In this document: positions 21,514 through 32,355 of the stretch, piece by piece
Position numbering within the stretch: the stretch's first letter is position 1
How the letters are laid out: each line of letters begins with the position of its first letter
Assembly: GCA_946902875.1 (NCBI GenBank)
Contig: OX336340.1
Location: forward strand, 10,741,566 to 10,805,565
DNA from: Nematopogon swammerdamellus
Lineage: Eukaryota > Arthropoda > Insecta > Lepidoptera > Adelidae
DNA: 64,000 nt
Direction of reading: 5' to 3'
Program-made: the position numbers and the translations under genes
The notes under the pieces: generated by a model
What the model saw: the letters and a program-made list of their open reading frames with translations, nothing else
What the model was told of the DNA's origin: nothing
Databases searched by the model: none

Positions 21514-22128
21514 TAGTCCGAGAGCTGAGGGACCAAAAATGCAACAGTTTTACACAGCTGATATTTTAATATTAGGTCATAAATAGGTTGAATATCAATA
21601 GTCTGCCGTCATTCAGCTAGTTTTTGGGACAACTGGGACGACGTACATCTTTTTTTAACAAGTTCGGAACCACCACATTGACGCGTTTAGCGGGCTGCTG
21701 ACGCGTACTGTTCCAATATTTTGCAGACTGACTGTGTCCACATAGTTTGTTAGTTGTCGTACTATCCACAGACAAATTTTCAGATTTTATAAAACAGTTG
21801 CGACGTACGTGTTTTTTTAACAAGTTCGAAACCACCTCATTGACGGGTTTAGCGGGCTGCTTGACGCGTACTGTTCAAATATTCTTCAGACTGACTATGT
21901 CCGCATAGTTTGTTGGTTGTCTTACTATCCACAGACTAATTTTCACGTTTTATAAAACAGTTGCGACGTACGCGTTTTTTAACAGGTTCGGAACCACCCC
22001 CGCGCCAGTTGTCCCAAAAACTGGCTGACTGACGGCAGGCTATTGATATTCAACCTATTTATGACCTAATATTAAAATATCAGCCTTTATAAAACTGTTG
22101 CATTTTTGGTCCCTCAGCTCTCCGACTA
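21514..22128. mobile_element. Inverted-end element with internal tandem repeats
   Basis: The left end TAGTCCGAGAGCTGAGGGAC and the complement of the right end, TAGTCGGAGAGCTGAGGGAC, start inverted repeats of about 120 bp (21514-21640 and 22001-22128). Between them a roughly 162-bp unit (TTTTTTAACAAGTTCGGAAC onward) occurs two full times and begins a third at about 21653, 21813 and 21976. There is no coding sequence. The target duplication is unclear. Confidence 0.75.
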
Positions 22129-24826
22129 TTAGTTTTGATTAAAATGCATTAAATAAATTAAATATTCGTTAATGTGGTGCCGGTATATTGATTGTTTATT
22201 GATCATTCAGATGGCATTAAAACTGTACTCGAACTTGTCACAATTTCTTCTATCCGGTTCGATTACACCCATGAAGAAGAATCGGTAAGAAACGTCGCAG
22301 GGTATTTTTTTTTCATATATATTATTACAAACTATTTACATCTATATACGGAATCCTACAAATAGTGTGAATGCTGTTGTCCGATGTTCTGTTGAACACG
22401 TGATGCTTGCTCGCCTGTCGCCTAGCGGGCCGAGCGGTGGCGGCCGCTTACAAACTCTCTACTAAATTCCTACTCCGCGGATTCCTACTCAAGCTTTCAA
22501 AGTTCGGATTAGCTCATTAATAATTCCCATTTACTAGGATCTTACACCGGTAAGGCAACTTTTTAATTAATCTTTACTGACATTAGATTTCAACGATGGC
22601 TAACATTAGATTTCAGTTTCAGGTTAATTCTCGAGAGATTTCAATTAATAATTAGGTACTTTAAAATTTAAGTCAATTCTAAGAAATAACTACCTCCTCC
22701 TATTTCCCGAAAATGGTTAAGTTTTTTTATCAGTAGTTAGCCTAACTAAATGATAGAGTAGAAGCATCTAGTAACACTCCACGTAAAGCGAGTAGAGTGG
22801 GGGGATTATTCGTTCAGCAGTATTTATCAGCCTTCATCAACTATATACTTTCCTCAGATGTCCTACATTCACGAACCCCTCTGTTTATTTTCCAGGTAAG
22901 TATACAAAAGAGCTTTCGCTTTCAGCTAGTAACCTTGGAGGGTGTATCGAGAAGAGGAGGCAGCACCATTTTCCACAAGCTAATGAAGCTGAATAAACTG
23001 GTGGGTGATTGATGAGGTCTGACCGACACTCGGGGCCCGTGTGTTGTGATGAATGGGGACCTCCTCGCCTCGCGCCTCCCCCGACGGTGCTGGGGCGGCA
23101 CCCTGGCACCCGGCACCCTGGCTGCGGCGGCGACACACACAAATCTATGATGAAGGTATCGATGCGTTTTTTATGGCACCTAATATGCTTGTCTATACTC
23201 TGAAATGCAGAATTATTGATACCGCGCGATTCTACCGCGAGCGCTCCTCTCGTTTCCACCTTTCTATTACCATCGTGTTTCCGAATAAATACGTTCATAC
23301 ACGTAGGGCTTTCACGCCGCACACTCCACTAGGAAATATGCTTGGACAACGGACTGCGCACTGTTTGTGTCGTGTGACAAATGGGCCCAACAGGTGAAAA
23401 AAGTGTGCGTGTGAATACGAGCGCGCGTTTAAAGTTATACGAGTACTTCTCTCTACGTTATATTATGTAAGTTATAGGATTTTTGTTATTTAAGTATTTT
23501 AAGTGTCTCGGGGCCCTAGGGTCCTCAGGCCTCTCCAGCTATCCTCCCTCCCCCCTCTCTATCCCGCTCTGCCTTTCTCCCACAATACCAACATACAAAT
23601 AGGTAAAGCACGATACCTCCCCACATACAACGGCAACGTGATGACATGACGCTTGACAATGACATGACGTTTTCTCTCCGTTTACTCCTCATTTTCATAA
23701 ATTCAATAAATAAATCAAATGGAAGCGCCGATTGATGCATGCAAGTAAATAGCGTGCGGAGAGTGCGTTTATTTATTTCAATGGTTTTGCATTCCGTGTG
23801 TGCCGGCCGCGATTCGAGCAGCGAGTTTTATTAAAGTTTTCTACTCTATAATTAAAACATCCTCTCGAACCGTCCGAAACACTGAGGCAGGGGAGGAAGG
23901 GGAGGGAGCGGGGGTGGCCGCGGCGCGGCGCAGTGGCGCGACGCCATCATCGGAAACGAGGGCCAAATTAAAATTACCCGAAATGGGGAATTCGCATGGA
24001 CGATCAAGGGCGGGCTCGAAAGTTATTTGTTTGATGAACCGAATCAATTTTGAACATTCGTCCTTTGCGTCGTCGACGCGCGGAAGCCCCCGCCCACGCC
24101 TCGCGCGATCCTCCCAACAAATTCAAACAGTTGTTGCTCCATCCAATGCTCCCTCGATAATTTTCGAAAGTTTCATACGTTCATAACGCAGGAAAATAAT
24201 AATTCGCACGCGCCGATAGCCGTCAGATGCCCGCGCCCGCGCACGGTGTGTCCGCGCACCACGTGACCGCACTGTGCCAATGAAGTATGTAGTGCAGTGC
24301 GGCGCGGAACCTGCCCGACACTCATTTGTATTCATTTCAAACTAAGCAATATACACGAAATTTTGAGTTTCAAGTTATTAAAAGGGAATGCGATAATAAA
24401 TTATAGGAGCGTTAATTCGTGGGCTAACTTTCCCCTAGTTTTTTATTGCTCCGTCGACGAAGTTGGGACGCAGCCACCGCGCACCTTCACCACTCCTTCG
24501 TCACCGCCTCCGTCTCTGCTGTCGCTCTCATTACCACTACTGATTAGGTTAGTACAATCATTTCGCAACTCTACATAAATAACTTCTGAGTGGGCCAAAT
24601 TTATTAGCCAACAAACCTAATTAACGAGCCGGAACTTTATATTCCAGTTTAAAATTATTGCCAAAACTTTGTGAGAATCCTTATAATTTGATTGCGTCCC
24701 GCTGCCGCCGCGCCGCACAGTGGGTCGAGACTGCTATAAAAGGGACATAGGGATTTTTTTTACAAATTTCATTTTTTAACAACACCCATCGATAGGTCTC
24801 GTCATTCTGATGAATAGTTGTCATTA
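22129..24826. other. Unique DNA, including a candidate regulatory island
   Basis: No repeats shared with the window were found. CpG-rich blocks at 23040-23140 and 23880-24300 flank AT cores such as GCCAAATTAAAATTAC and ATTAATTC. Several frames are open because GC-rich DNA has few stops, with no motif. CAGGTAAGT at 22894-22902 looks like a donor site but no exon precedes it convincingly. Confidence 0.4.
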
Positions 24827-25965
24827 AACATTTTCGTCTAAAACTGATAGTTTGCCAGGAAAAAAATATTTTCAAATTTTGATGTATGGAATTAGACATA
24901 AAACGCTCCGTTTCGGCCAAGTCTTGACAGGTCTTGCTTTAAAACTATTTAAGCATTGTTCTGTGGTTTATTGACTATAATCCTACACTATCAGCGCCGT
25001 TCACGAGTTATGTGGATCCTAAAAATCAATTAAAAATGTAAGTAAAAATATTTTTTTTTAATTTCTAGAATCATAGGGCATTAATAGATTTAATCTAAAT
25101 AATTGTTTTATATAAAAGTACTAACAAATAGATAAAGTTCTTAATTTTAAAACATTAGTTTATCGTAAAGATACATCAAAATCTAATAAAAAAATTATAA
25201 AAGTGTTTATTAATCAGAGAAAGTTACATATATTAAAGATGTTTTTACATAGAATGCATGACGCATGACAAATAGTACCTATACTCAGATGTATCTACAC
25301 TGTACCCGCTAGTTCGAGCTATTTGATGAACACTGTCGCCTAAACTGGCCTTAAAACTGTTTCATAGACGACATTGTTTGGTCAAACCACTGGTGATTAC
25401 ATTTGGGTACTTAACTTTGATCTTATATTTACATTTTTTAAACCTATAGTCATATATACATACTTATTCTAATTTATCTGTGCGCGGTGAGTGAGAGAGA
25501 CTCATTAGTGCTGTGTGTGCGTTAAATATGTGAGTGCATTGCAAGACAATCCACACGATGAAGCCTTAATCGAAAGGTTCCACGTTATTTTGCAGACAGT
25601 GGCTTCAAGAGAGCGAGTGGATCTTCCAAAATTCTGGAAATTTCGTGAAGATACAGCAACTTTGCATATCCAGTTATATCCGTGGTACTACATGCCCTCT
25701 AGCGTACATAAGTTGCTTGTGCATGAAACGGATATAATAGAACATTTAGAACTTTACCAATCGAGAAACTGTCGGAAGAAGCATCGGAGGTTAGAAATAA
25801 GGATTTCCGTAAATATAGAGGGAACCATTCAGAAAAGTAAGTAGGACAGCGACAAATGAAGATATCTTGCATAATCGTCTCATGTCATCCGATCCAAAAC
25901 TTATTTCTCTAAGGCCAAGAATGGCCAAACAACGGAGAATGGATCTCTCACCAAGAGCAATCATA
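24827..25965 (+). mobile_element. Long inverted repeat, left arm
   Basis: This arm is complementary to 26460-28230 once the insertion at 26878-27470 is removed. It begins at AACATTTTCGTCTAAAA and ends in CACCAAGAGCAATC. The outer part includes a minus-strand frame with ETERFMSNSIHQNLK; the inner part holds the plus-strand transposon protein fragment at 25515. Differences between arms are small substitutions and short indels, so the arms are old enough to diverge but still highly similar. Confidence 0.85.
25515..25950 (+). pseudogene. Transposon-associated ORF fragment (WYYMP...EEA.EARNKD type), arm 1
   Basis: The frame reads ALIERFHVILQTVASRERVD, then LHIQLYPWYYMPSSVHKLLV and HETDIIEHLELYQSRN, where it leaves the family frame; the other arm keeps LPIEKLSEEASEARNKD here. 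I know this block (LYPWYYMP..VHK.L.H, EEA.EARNKD, RKxSR) as the C-terminal part of uncharacterised arthropod proteins usually found in many copies, which suggests a transposon. No nuclease motif is visible in the remaining piece. A one-base change shifts the frame after ELYQSR, so the copy is broken. The family name is unknown to me. Confidence 0.55.
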
Positions 25966-26459
25966 AATAAATAAATTCGTAATACATTCGAAGACGTGAG
26001 TGGACGAAGGTACTATGTAAAATTTTTTTAGAAATGCATTTTTTACCGTAGATGAAGGTGTTATGTGCCGAGTAATCAAGTGGCACTGACAGAAAATCCG
26101 AAATCACGACGGAAATAGGAGTTATTCAAGTGGTGAAGGTGTTATGGTCATAAAACACCTTATTCCAGTTTGATCATCTCCAAAGATCATCTCATAAATT
26201 GAATTTTTTGTGCATGATGAGAGAGCTATGTGTACAAAATACCTTCATCCACATGAACGCATGATTTTGTATTAATGCATGGTTTTGTACGCTTTTCATG
26301 TTCATACAAAATAAACTTAGTCAGTTAGTTATCAGATATAGAAAAAAATTTATTCAAAAGTCAAAACTTTGACCTAATTTTTCTCAGCTTTTTGTTTTTG
26401 TTACATAGCACCTTTGTCACCTGATGTCCTCTCTAACTCGGGCGGGTAAGAGACACCAA
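25966..26459. other. Spacer between inverted arms
   Basis: About 490 bp with GTGAAGGTGTTATG repeats and GATCATCTC pairs, not shared with the arms. It would be the loop of a hairpin transcript. Confidence 0.6.
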
Positions 26460-26877
26460 AAGCTCGATTGCTCCTGGTGAGAAATCCATTCTCCGTTGTT
26501 TGGCCATTCTTGGCCTTAGAGAAGTAAGTTTTGGATCGGATGGCATGAGAAGATTATGCAAGATAACTTCATTTGTCGCTATCCTACTTACTTTTCTGGA
26601 ATGGTTCCCTCTATATTTACGGAAATCCTTATTTCTAGCCTCCGATGCTTCTTCCGACAGTTTCTCGATTGGTAAAAGTTCAAAATGTTCTATTATATCC
26701 GTTCCATGCACAAGCAACTTATGTACGCTAGAGCCTAGGTAGAGGGCATGTAGTACCACGGATATAACTGGATATACAAAGTTGCTGTATCTTCACAAAA
26801 TTTCCAGAATTTTGGAAGATCCACTCGCTCTCTTGAAGCCGCTGTCCGCAAAATAACGTGGAACCTTTCGATTAAGG
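26433..26877 (-). pseudogene. Transposon-associated ORF fragment, arm 2
   Basis: The minus-strand frame reads LYIQLYPWYYMPS, then VHKLLVHGTDIIEHFELL, PIEKLSEEASEARNKDFRKY, RGNHSRKVSRIATNEVI and SDPKLTSLRPRMAKQRRM. This arm keeps the full EEASEARNKD and RKVSR blocks that the other arm lost through a frameshift. A small insertion (CTAGAGCCTAGGTAGAGG) shifts the frame inside YMPS.VHK. Its upstream half (VILRTAASRERVDLPKFWKF) is continuous up to the hAT insertion at 26878. It is probably a relic of the same unidentified element. Confidence 0.55.
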
Positions 26878-28230
26878 CATTGATTCGCAAACTGGGTGCC
26901 GCGGCACCCCGGGGTGCCGCGAACCTACGCCAGGGGTGCCGCGAAAAAGTGGACATTATTTGACCGAGCGAGCGCGAAGCGCGAGCAAAGCATCTCCGTT
27001 TCAGCTTGGGCAAAAATGCGTACGTATGTCCGGATGTCCGGCTGTTTCTCAACAAGTTTTTGGTAATTTTTCAAAATCGCTGAGCCATGGGGGTCGAGGT
27101 GCGCCGGTGAACATTTATTCAGTTTTAAGCTATACAAAAACAGACTCGCGAGGTATACAGCTCACAGAGCCACTCACTAGTAGTAAATAATTAAATTCAA
27201 AATAAGTATAAAAGTAATGTACCTATCTACATACTTAATCGAAATAATAATGAAACATTTACATTTCGATGCGTAACTTTTACGCATCGCAAAATTGTGT
27301 TTTTTATTCCTTTCGGAAATATTACTTGATTTACATATTTGAATGATTCGTTTATCACAGTTCAGATATGATGCCTATGAAAGACACCAACCGAATATTG
27401 AAGCGATGTGCCGCACAATTTCTTGAACGGGTTAAGGGCGCCGTCAGCTAAAAAAGTTTGAGAACCACTGGATTAAGGCGTCATCGTGTGGGTTGTCTTG
27501 CAATGCACTCACACATTTAACGCACACACTGCACTAATGAGTCTCTCTCACTCACCGTGCACAGATAAATTAGAATAAGTATGTATATATAACTATAGGT
27601 TTAAAAAATTTTAATATAAGATCAGAGTTAAGTACCCAAATGTAATCACCAGTGGTTTGACCAAACAATGTTGCCTATGAAACAGTCTTAGGGCCAGTTT
27701 AGGCGACAGTGTCCATCAAATAGCTAGAACTAGCGGGTACAGTGTAGATACATCTGAGTATAGGTACTATTTGTCATGCGTCATGCATTCTATGTACGAA
27801 ACATCTTTAATATTATGTAACTGTGTCGATTAATAAACACTTTTATAATTTTTTTATTAGATTTTGATGTATCTTTACGATAAAATAATGTTTTAAAATT
27901 AAGAACTTTATCTATTTGTTAGTACTTTTATATAAAACAATTATTTAGATTAAATCTATTAATGCCCTATGATTCTAGAAATTAAAAAAAAATTTTTTAC
28001 TTACATTTTTAATTGATTTTTAGGATCCACATAACTCGTGAACGGGCAACATTGGGCGCGCGCTGATAATGTAGGATTATAGTCAATAAACCACAGAACC
28101 ATTCTTAAATAGTTTTAAAGCAAGACCTGTCAAGACTTGGCCGAAACGGAGCGTTTTATGTCTAATTCCATACATCAAAATTTGAAAATATTTTTTTCCT
28201 GGCAAACTATCACTTTTAGACGAAAATGTT
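26460..28230 (-). mobile_element. Long inverted repeat, right arm
   Basis: Reverse complement of the left arm, interrupted by a 593-bp hAT insertion. The homology ends at CGAAAATGTT (28221-28230), after which the two flanks differ. Confidence 0.85.
26878..27470. mobile_element. Non-autonomous hAT element with 8-bp target duplication
   Basis: The ends CATTGATTCGCAAACT and (complement of the right end) CAGTGGTTCTCAAACT match at 13 of 16 positions. CAGTGGTTCTCAAAC is the classic end of animal hAT elements. GATTAAGG flanks both sides (26870-26877 and 27471-27478) as an exact 8-bp target duplication, and the empty site is preserved in the other arm of the inverted repeat. GGTGCCGCGGCACC near the left end is a further small palindrome. 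The inside carries no transposase. Confidence 0.92.
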
Positions 28231-28460
28231 ACTGTCGCCGTGGTCTCCGACTCCAACATGTCGTTTCAGAGTTCTCTTGGTTGGAGGACCTCGATACTTT
28301 GATGGAAAAGTACTGGGTGACTTTACCAATTGTTCTGGCAAGGGAACAAATGCACTGGACGGAAGTCGAAGAGCCGAAGAGGATCGCTCGTAAGTTTTAA
28401 TAACGAGATTTCGAATGATACAAACGCAATGCGGGAGAGTCGTTGTAAAGAACGTTTTAT
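28231..28460 (+). other. Unassigned frame beside the inverted repeat
   Basis: The frame that leaves the right arm continues with HVVSEFSWLEDLDTLMEKYW, VTLPIVLAREQMHW and TEVEEPKRIARKF, then stops at 28398-28400. The residue pattern looks protein-like (WLEDLD, EEPKRIARKF), but I cannot name a family and there is only this copy. Confidence 0.25.
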
Positions 28461-28636
28461 TTTTAGGTTTCCGTATCCCGTACGGAAGCCTATTACTAAG
28501 CCTACGCCGTATGTCTGTATATCTGTCTGTCCTACTGCTATATCTTTGAAAAGTGTTTTTTTTTCAATGTTTTTTTTTGTGGTGCGGAAACCTCGGTGCG
28601 CGACCCCGACTCGCACTTCACCGGTTTTTTTTATTG
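28461..28636 (+). mobile_element. Moth interspersed repeat B, internally deleted
   Basis: Starts TTTAGGTTTCCGTATCCCGT, includes a TCTGTCTGTCCTAC block, and ends with GGAAACCTCGGTGCGC, CCGACTCGCACTTCACCGG and a T-run. It is a shortened copy of the repeat at 60160-60600. Confidence 0.7.
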
Positions 28637-29100
28637 ACAATGGGCCCTAAAAAGTGGCCGAGATCTTAAAATGTTAAGGCACACTGGCGCACCGCCCCGC
28701 CTCCACCGCTGCCGCTGCTCTCCACCGCTGCCGCTGCTCCGCACCGCGACGCCCCCCCCCCCCCCACCCCCCCCCCCCCCCCCCCCCACCCCGTTTTGGA
28801 GGAAGGAAAGAAGAACTTCTTCCGATGCAGATAAATAAAAAAGTTCGCAACAGTTGAAGAGTTGGCAACTCGATTGAAGCCAATGTTCTGAAAGATTGTG
28901 AGTGGCTGTGAAAGCCTGCCGGGGCGGGGCGGGACGGCGACGGCGACGGCGCGGTGGGAGCGGGTTATGGAGACCTAGGGGTAGGTGCGGTATGATGAGT
29001 GGGGGGGGGGGGGGGGGGGGGGGCGGCAGCGGAGGCACCCCTATGTATGTACCTATAAACTCGCGGGAATTTGTGAATATATGAGTGGAATGCTCGCCAA
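28637..29100. repeat. GC-rich block with poly-C and poly-G runs
   Basis: A C-run interrupted by two A residues spans 28752-28798 and a 23-base G-run spans 29001-29023. Between and around them are CCGCTGCCGCTGCT repeats. The proline and glycine frames here are products of the runs and not genes. The two runs could pair or form quadruplexes; run lengths are prone to sequencing error. Confidence 0.7.
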
Positions 29101-29454
29101 CCAACACGAAGATGGCGACGAATCAGTGAAGAAAACTTGTAAACTTTCGAGTTTCATGTTAGCCATGTGTGGTATAATGTTGTGGTATATTTTGCAATAG
29201 TTCACACTGTAATAATTCTGTAATAAATAACAATTGTGTGCATTATATTCATAGATATTTTTTTTAAGTCAATATTGAAAAAGAAAAAAATACGTTAGCT
29301 GGTTCTCACTTCTTCGTACATAGATATGGAGTTTATAAATATATATTGTATTACTAATAATAAAATCTTATTATATGTACATATACGTAAATAATTATTC
29401 ATGTAATATTTTAATAAGTATACATTTATTTGTGCGGATGAATAATTATTTAAG
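29101..29454. other. AT-rich DNA, no feature
   Basis: Strongly AT-rich with ATTATAT and TAATAAT runs. Nothing recognised. Confidence 0.5.
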
Positions 29455-29905
29455 TAATTCTACGCAGAACTTGTTATGTGATGTAACTAAAAAGATTGAA
29501 ATAAATAAAAACTCTTTTAATAAACTTCAAAAAACAACTAGAACTTAAAGGCCCGGACTTCATGCATCCGTTTCTCCCCGGAGTTGACTAAAATAGGCCA
29601 CACCCACCGGTGCGAGCGACAGAGTGACAAAACGGATGCATGAAGTTCTCACTCTGTCGCTCGCACCGGTGGGTGTGGCCTATTTTAGTCAACTACGGGG
29701 AGAAAAGGATGCATGAAGTCCGGGCCAAGTATTAAATAATATTTTGATTCATATTTGGACTGAGTTGAAGGCGGTACAAAAGCACACCTGAAAATTGATA
29801 GATACCCCTTTAGTGCTATGTACCGCCTTCAACTAAGGGTCCAAATATTAATCAAACTATTATTTAACACTTTTAAGTTGTAGTTGTTTTTTGAAGCCGG
29901 TGCAA
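29455..29905 (+). mobile_element. Palindromic element C, copy 1, with a nested insertion
   Basis: CTACGCAGAACTTG and AACTAAAAAGATTGAAATAA lead into inverted arms (ACTTCAAAAAACAACTAGAA, later GTTGAAGGCGGTACAAAAGC) that close at GAAGCCGGTGC near 29902. Copy 2 lies inverted at 51973-52252. A 177-bp palindrome sits in the left arm; without it the arms pair for most of their length. Confidence 0.8.
29550..29726. mobile_element. 177-bp palindromic MITE nested in element C
   Basis: GGCCCGGACTTCATGCATCC starts both arms (29550 onward, and in complement ending 29726). The arms match over about 80 bp with few differences and include CACACCCACCGGTGCGAGCG. The centre repeats CGGATGCATGAAGTTC. The other copy of element C (52006-52030) has no insertion at the matching point, so the borders are defined by comparison. 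The target duplication is short or absent. Confidence 0.85.
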
Positions 29906-31451
29906 TGTTTTTAAAACAGTTTTTTTTCTCCCTGTTATTTTTATCTATGGGTCGGGGTGTCAATACCTACAATGCAACTATCTTTCAAGTATACAACACC
30001 TGTAACTAAACCACACCAAATAAAACGAAGAATAGGCTATACGGACGAAAGTCTAGTGCCTTCTTCGAGCATGGCATATAGGAATAAAAATATCATTTAA
30101 AAATTTTAGTAAGTTACGTAGACATTACTTAGATATCTTGCATTAAACACATTACATACAGGTACACCTGTATGTAATTTGCAAAATTTTCAATAAATAA
30201 ATAAATAAAGATAAAGTTGGGTTTTCTTTTTTTCTGTCATTTTGTTGTTCAACTATAGTTGATTAAGTCATTGAGAACCGATAGCACATTTGATATACCT
30301 ACCTACAGATAGCCTATCAAAACCAACGATTGATTAAATCGACATTTAGTTCGAAATATAACAAAGTCCATTCCCCGCGCGGCTGCGCGTCGAGTCAGTC
30401 AATCGTGAAACAAATAAATCACTTCAGATCCAGAGCCCCGCCATATTTTCGGTCGGAGCGGATCCCCATAAGGCTTCGACAGCAGTACGCAAAAATAGCA
30501 AACGTCAATAGCGGGTGCTCCCGGGGAGGGACGATAACATGCGGCAGATGCAGAGTCGCCGTGTCCCGCGCCGCCGCCCCCGCCCCGCCACCTCCACCGC
30601 CCCGCTCGCGATTATATGCGGAGATGGATCAGCGGAGGCGGCGCGGCACGGAGGGCAGTGGCCTAGAAAAGCTAGAACAGGTGGCAATAAATACATAAAC
30701 CTCTTTTTTGCTTCACCGTAGTCAGATATAAAGCGAGCAAGCTCGTGTCAAGCACAACCTTCGCTTGCAAACGAAGAAACTGTAAGACCTCATCGGCGGA
30801 GGACCATACTTAAGAGCCGAACAAATAGTTCTGTCTGAGGATACACTCGTAGCTCAACTATTATAACATTAAATAAATATGTTTCTGTTTTTTTTTTCAG
30901 TACATTCGACATATTTTGTTGTTATATGTGTGTTAGAAACGAGACAATATCAGGCTGTCGAAAATGTGAACGAAAAAGTAACGAAGTAACGGAAAGTGGT
31001 TCATTGAGCGTCTCTTGAGGAAGTAGGGCTGGGCGGGCGGCTGGGCAGGGGTCGTCGGCGGTACGCGCGCCGCCTCTCCCGGGCCCCGCGCTCGCCCGAC
31101 TCCCGCCTGCCTGAATGCCACATCATATTTTACGAAGACTCGCAACATATAAAAACTCACTGATAAACGATCTCACCCGTCAAAGGCAATACTCTATTCT
31201 ATTTTATTTCATGTTTACAAATGCCGGAATCGCGAGGATAATAAATCAAAATCTAAACACGAAAATAACTTTTTTAGCGTTTAAAGGTGGGGTTCTTAGG
31301 TTTAAAGGTTTTTTTAGCGTTTATTACGCATTCCGAAAGCTCTTTTGAAGAACCTAAGATGCCGGTGCCTTGCCTAAAATATCTATTTCAAGTGAATAGC
31401 AAACAAACAAATATATTTATTGGCTTTGATGGTGGCACTTCACTTGGCTTA
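29906..31451. other. Unique DNA with GC-rich patches; no gene
   Basis: Patches at 30360-30660 and 31020-31100 are GC-rich. A small duplication (TTTTTTAGCGTTTA, twice) lies at 31270-31325. No coding feature is supported. Confidence 0.4.
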
Positions 31452-31800
31452 GCGTTTTTTTTTTTTTATGTTAACTGACACAGATGGCTACATCACCTAC
31501 AACATCCGTGATGCCAGCCCATAACACCGGGTGAACTTGGTGCCACGTCAGTGCTTCCCTTCGGTCGTGCCGGCTACACTGAACTGGACGGAAAACACAA
31601 ACTATTTGCATAGCCGTTTCGACCGACCTTTCACTCAGTGCGGTGGTACCAACCCGGGCGGGTTAAACCCTACCACCTAGTAATATAAGAAGGGAGTCAT
31701 ATCCCTTAGCCGCCTTTTACGACATACACGGGGAGAGATGCAGTGGGGCTATTCTTTTAAGGTACTGGCCCCACACGGTACAAAGCGTATTCGCGATTGT
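31452..31800 (-). mobile_element. Retroposon tail, family A, longest copy
   Basis: Plus-strand order: T-run, GGCTACATCACCTACAACAT, CAGCCCATAACACCGGGTGA, TCAGTGCGGTGGTACCAACC, then CGCCTTTTACGACATACACG and GGCCCCACACGG. Read on the minus strand it ends in an A-run, as a retroposon does. Family copies lie at 2618, 13062, 38285 and 58207. GTCGTAAAAGGCGGCTAAGG on the sense strand is a frequent 3' UTR motif of moth LINEs, so the family may be a LINE tail. Confidence 0.7.
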
Positions 31801-32261
31801 TGCAAACATTTTAGTTTTATCTCGCTCTAAACAAGCCATTAAAGGGAGACGAAACGGAAATTTTTGCCAAATATTTGTGTGCATACAGCCAAGTGAAGTG
31901 CCGGCATCACATATTGTTATTGTCCGTAATAGCACAGAATACCTTGTAATAACCAGAATAACCTGAGCTATGGAAGACAGGGTTTCTCATCCGGTAGTTC
32001 ACATTGTTTCAATATTTATTTTGCCAGGTAAAAAGTTATACAGGGTTGCCGAGCTGGGAGAAAGAGACACGGGTATCAGGAGTGCACAAGTTGAAGCCGA
32101 TGCTAAAGTAGGTTAAATAGCCTGTGATTCATTTGGCAGACAGTGGAAAGTGGTTAAAATATGGGCTCCTGGTACCTGCACTCACCCAGGTAAGCACTCG
32201 TTTTACTTTGAGTTCAGTTTCATAAACATTTTCATAAATAGGCAATGAGGTGTGTAGTGTA

Positions 32262-32350
32262 TGTATATACCGCTGAAGGCCGGGAGGACTGGAGGAAAAT
32301 TTGAGAGGCGTATGTCCAGCATAGGACGCATACACGCTGACTGACTGACT
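32262..32350 (+). mobile_element. LINE end with AEGREDWRKI...EAYVQ motif
   Basis: The frame reads AEGREDWRKI, a stop, then EAYVQHRTHTR. Intact moth LINE ends have the form AEDREDWRRIVEEAYVQQWT, followed by GGCTGA repeats; here CGCTGACTGACTGAC follows. Only the last 30 codons remain. Confidence 0.55.
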
Positions 32351-32355
32351 GTATA

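Noticed and set aside
22894..22902. Splice donor CAGGTAAGT as sign of a host exon
   Set aside because: The preceding frame has no homology and no acceptor; single matches are expected by chance.
28631..29107. Proline- and glycine-rich frames
   Set aside because: They come from the C- and G-runs and contain no domain.
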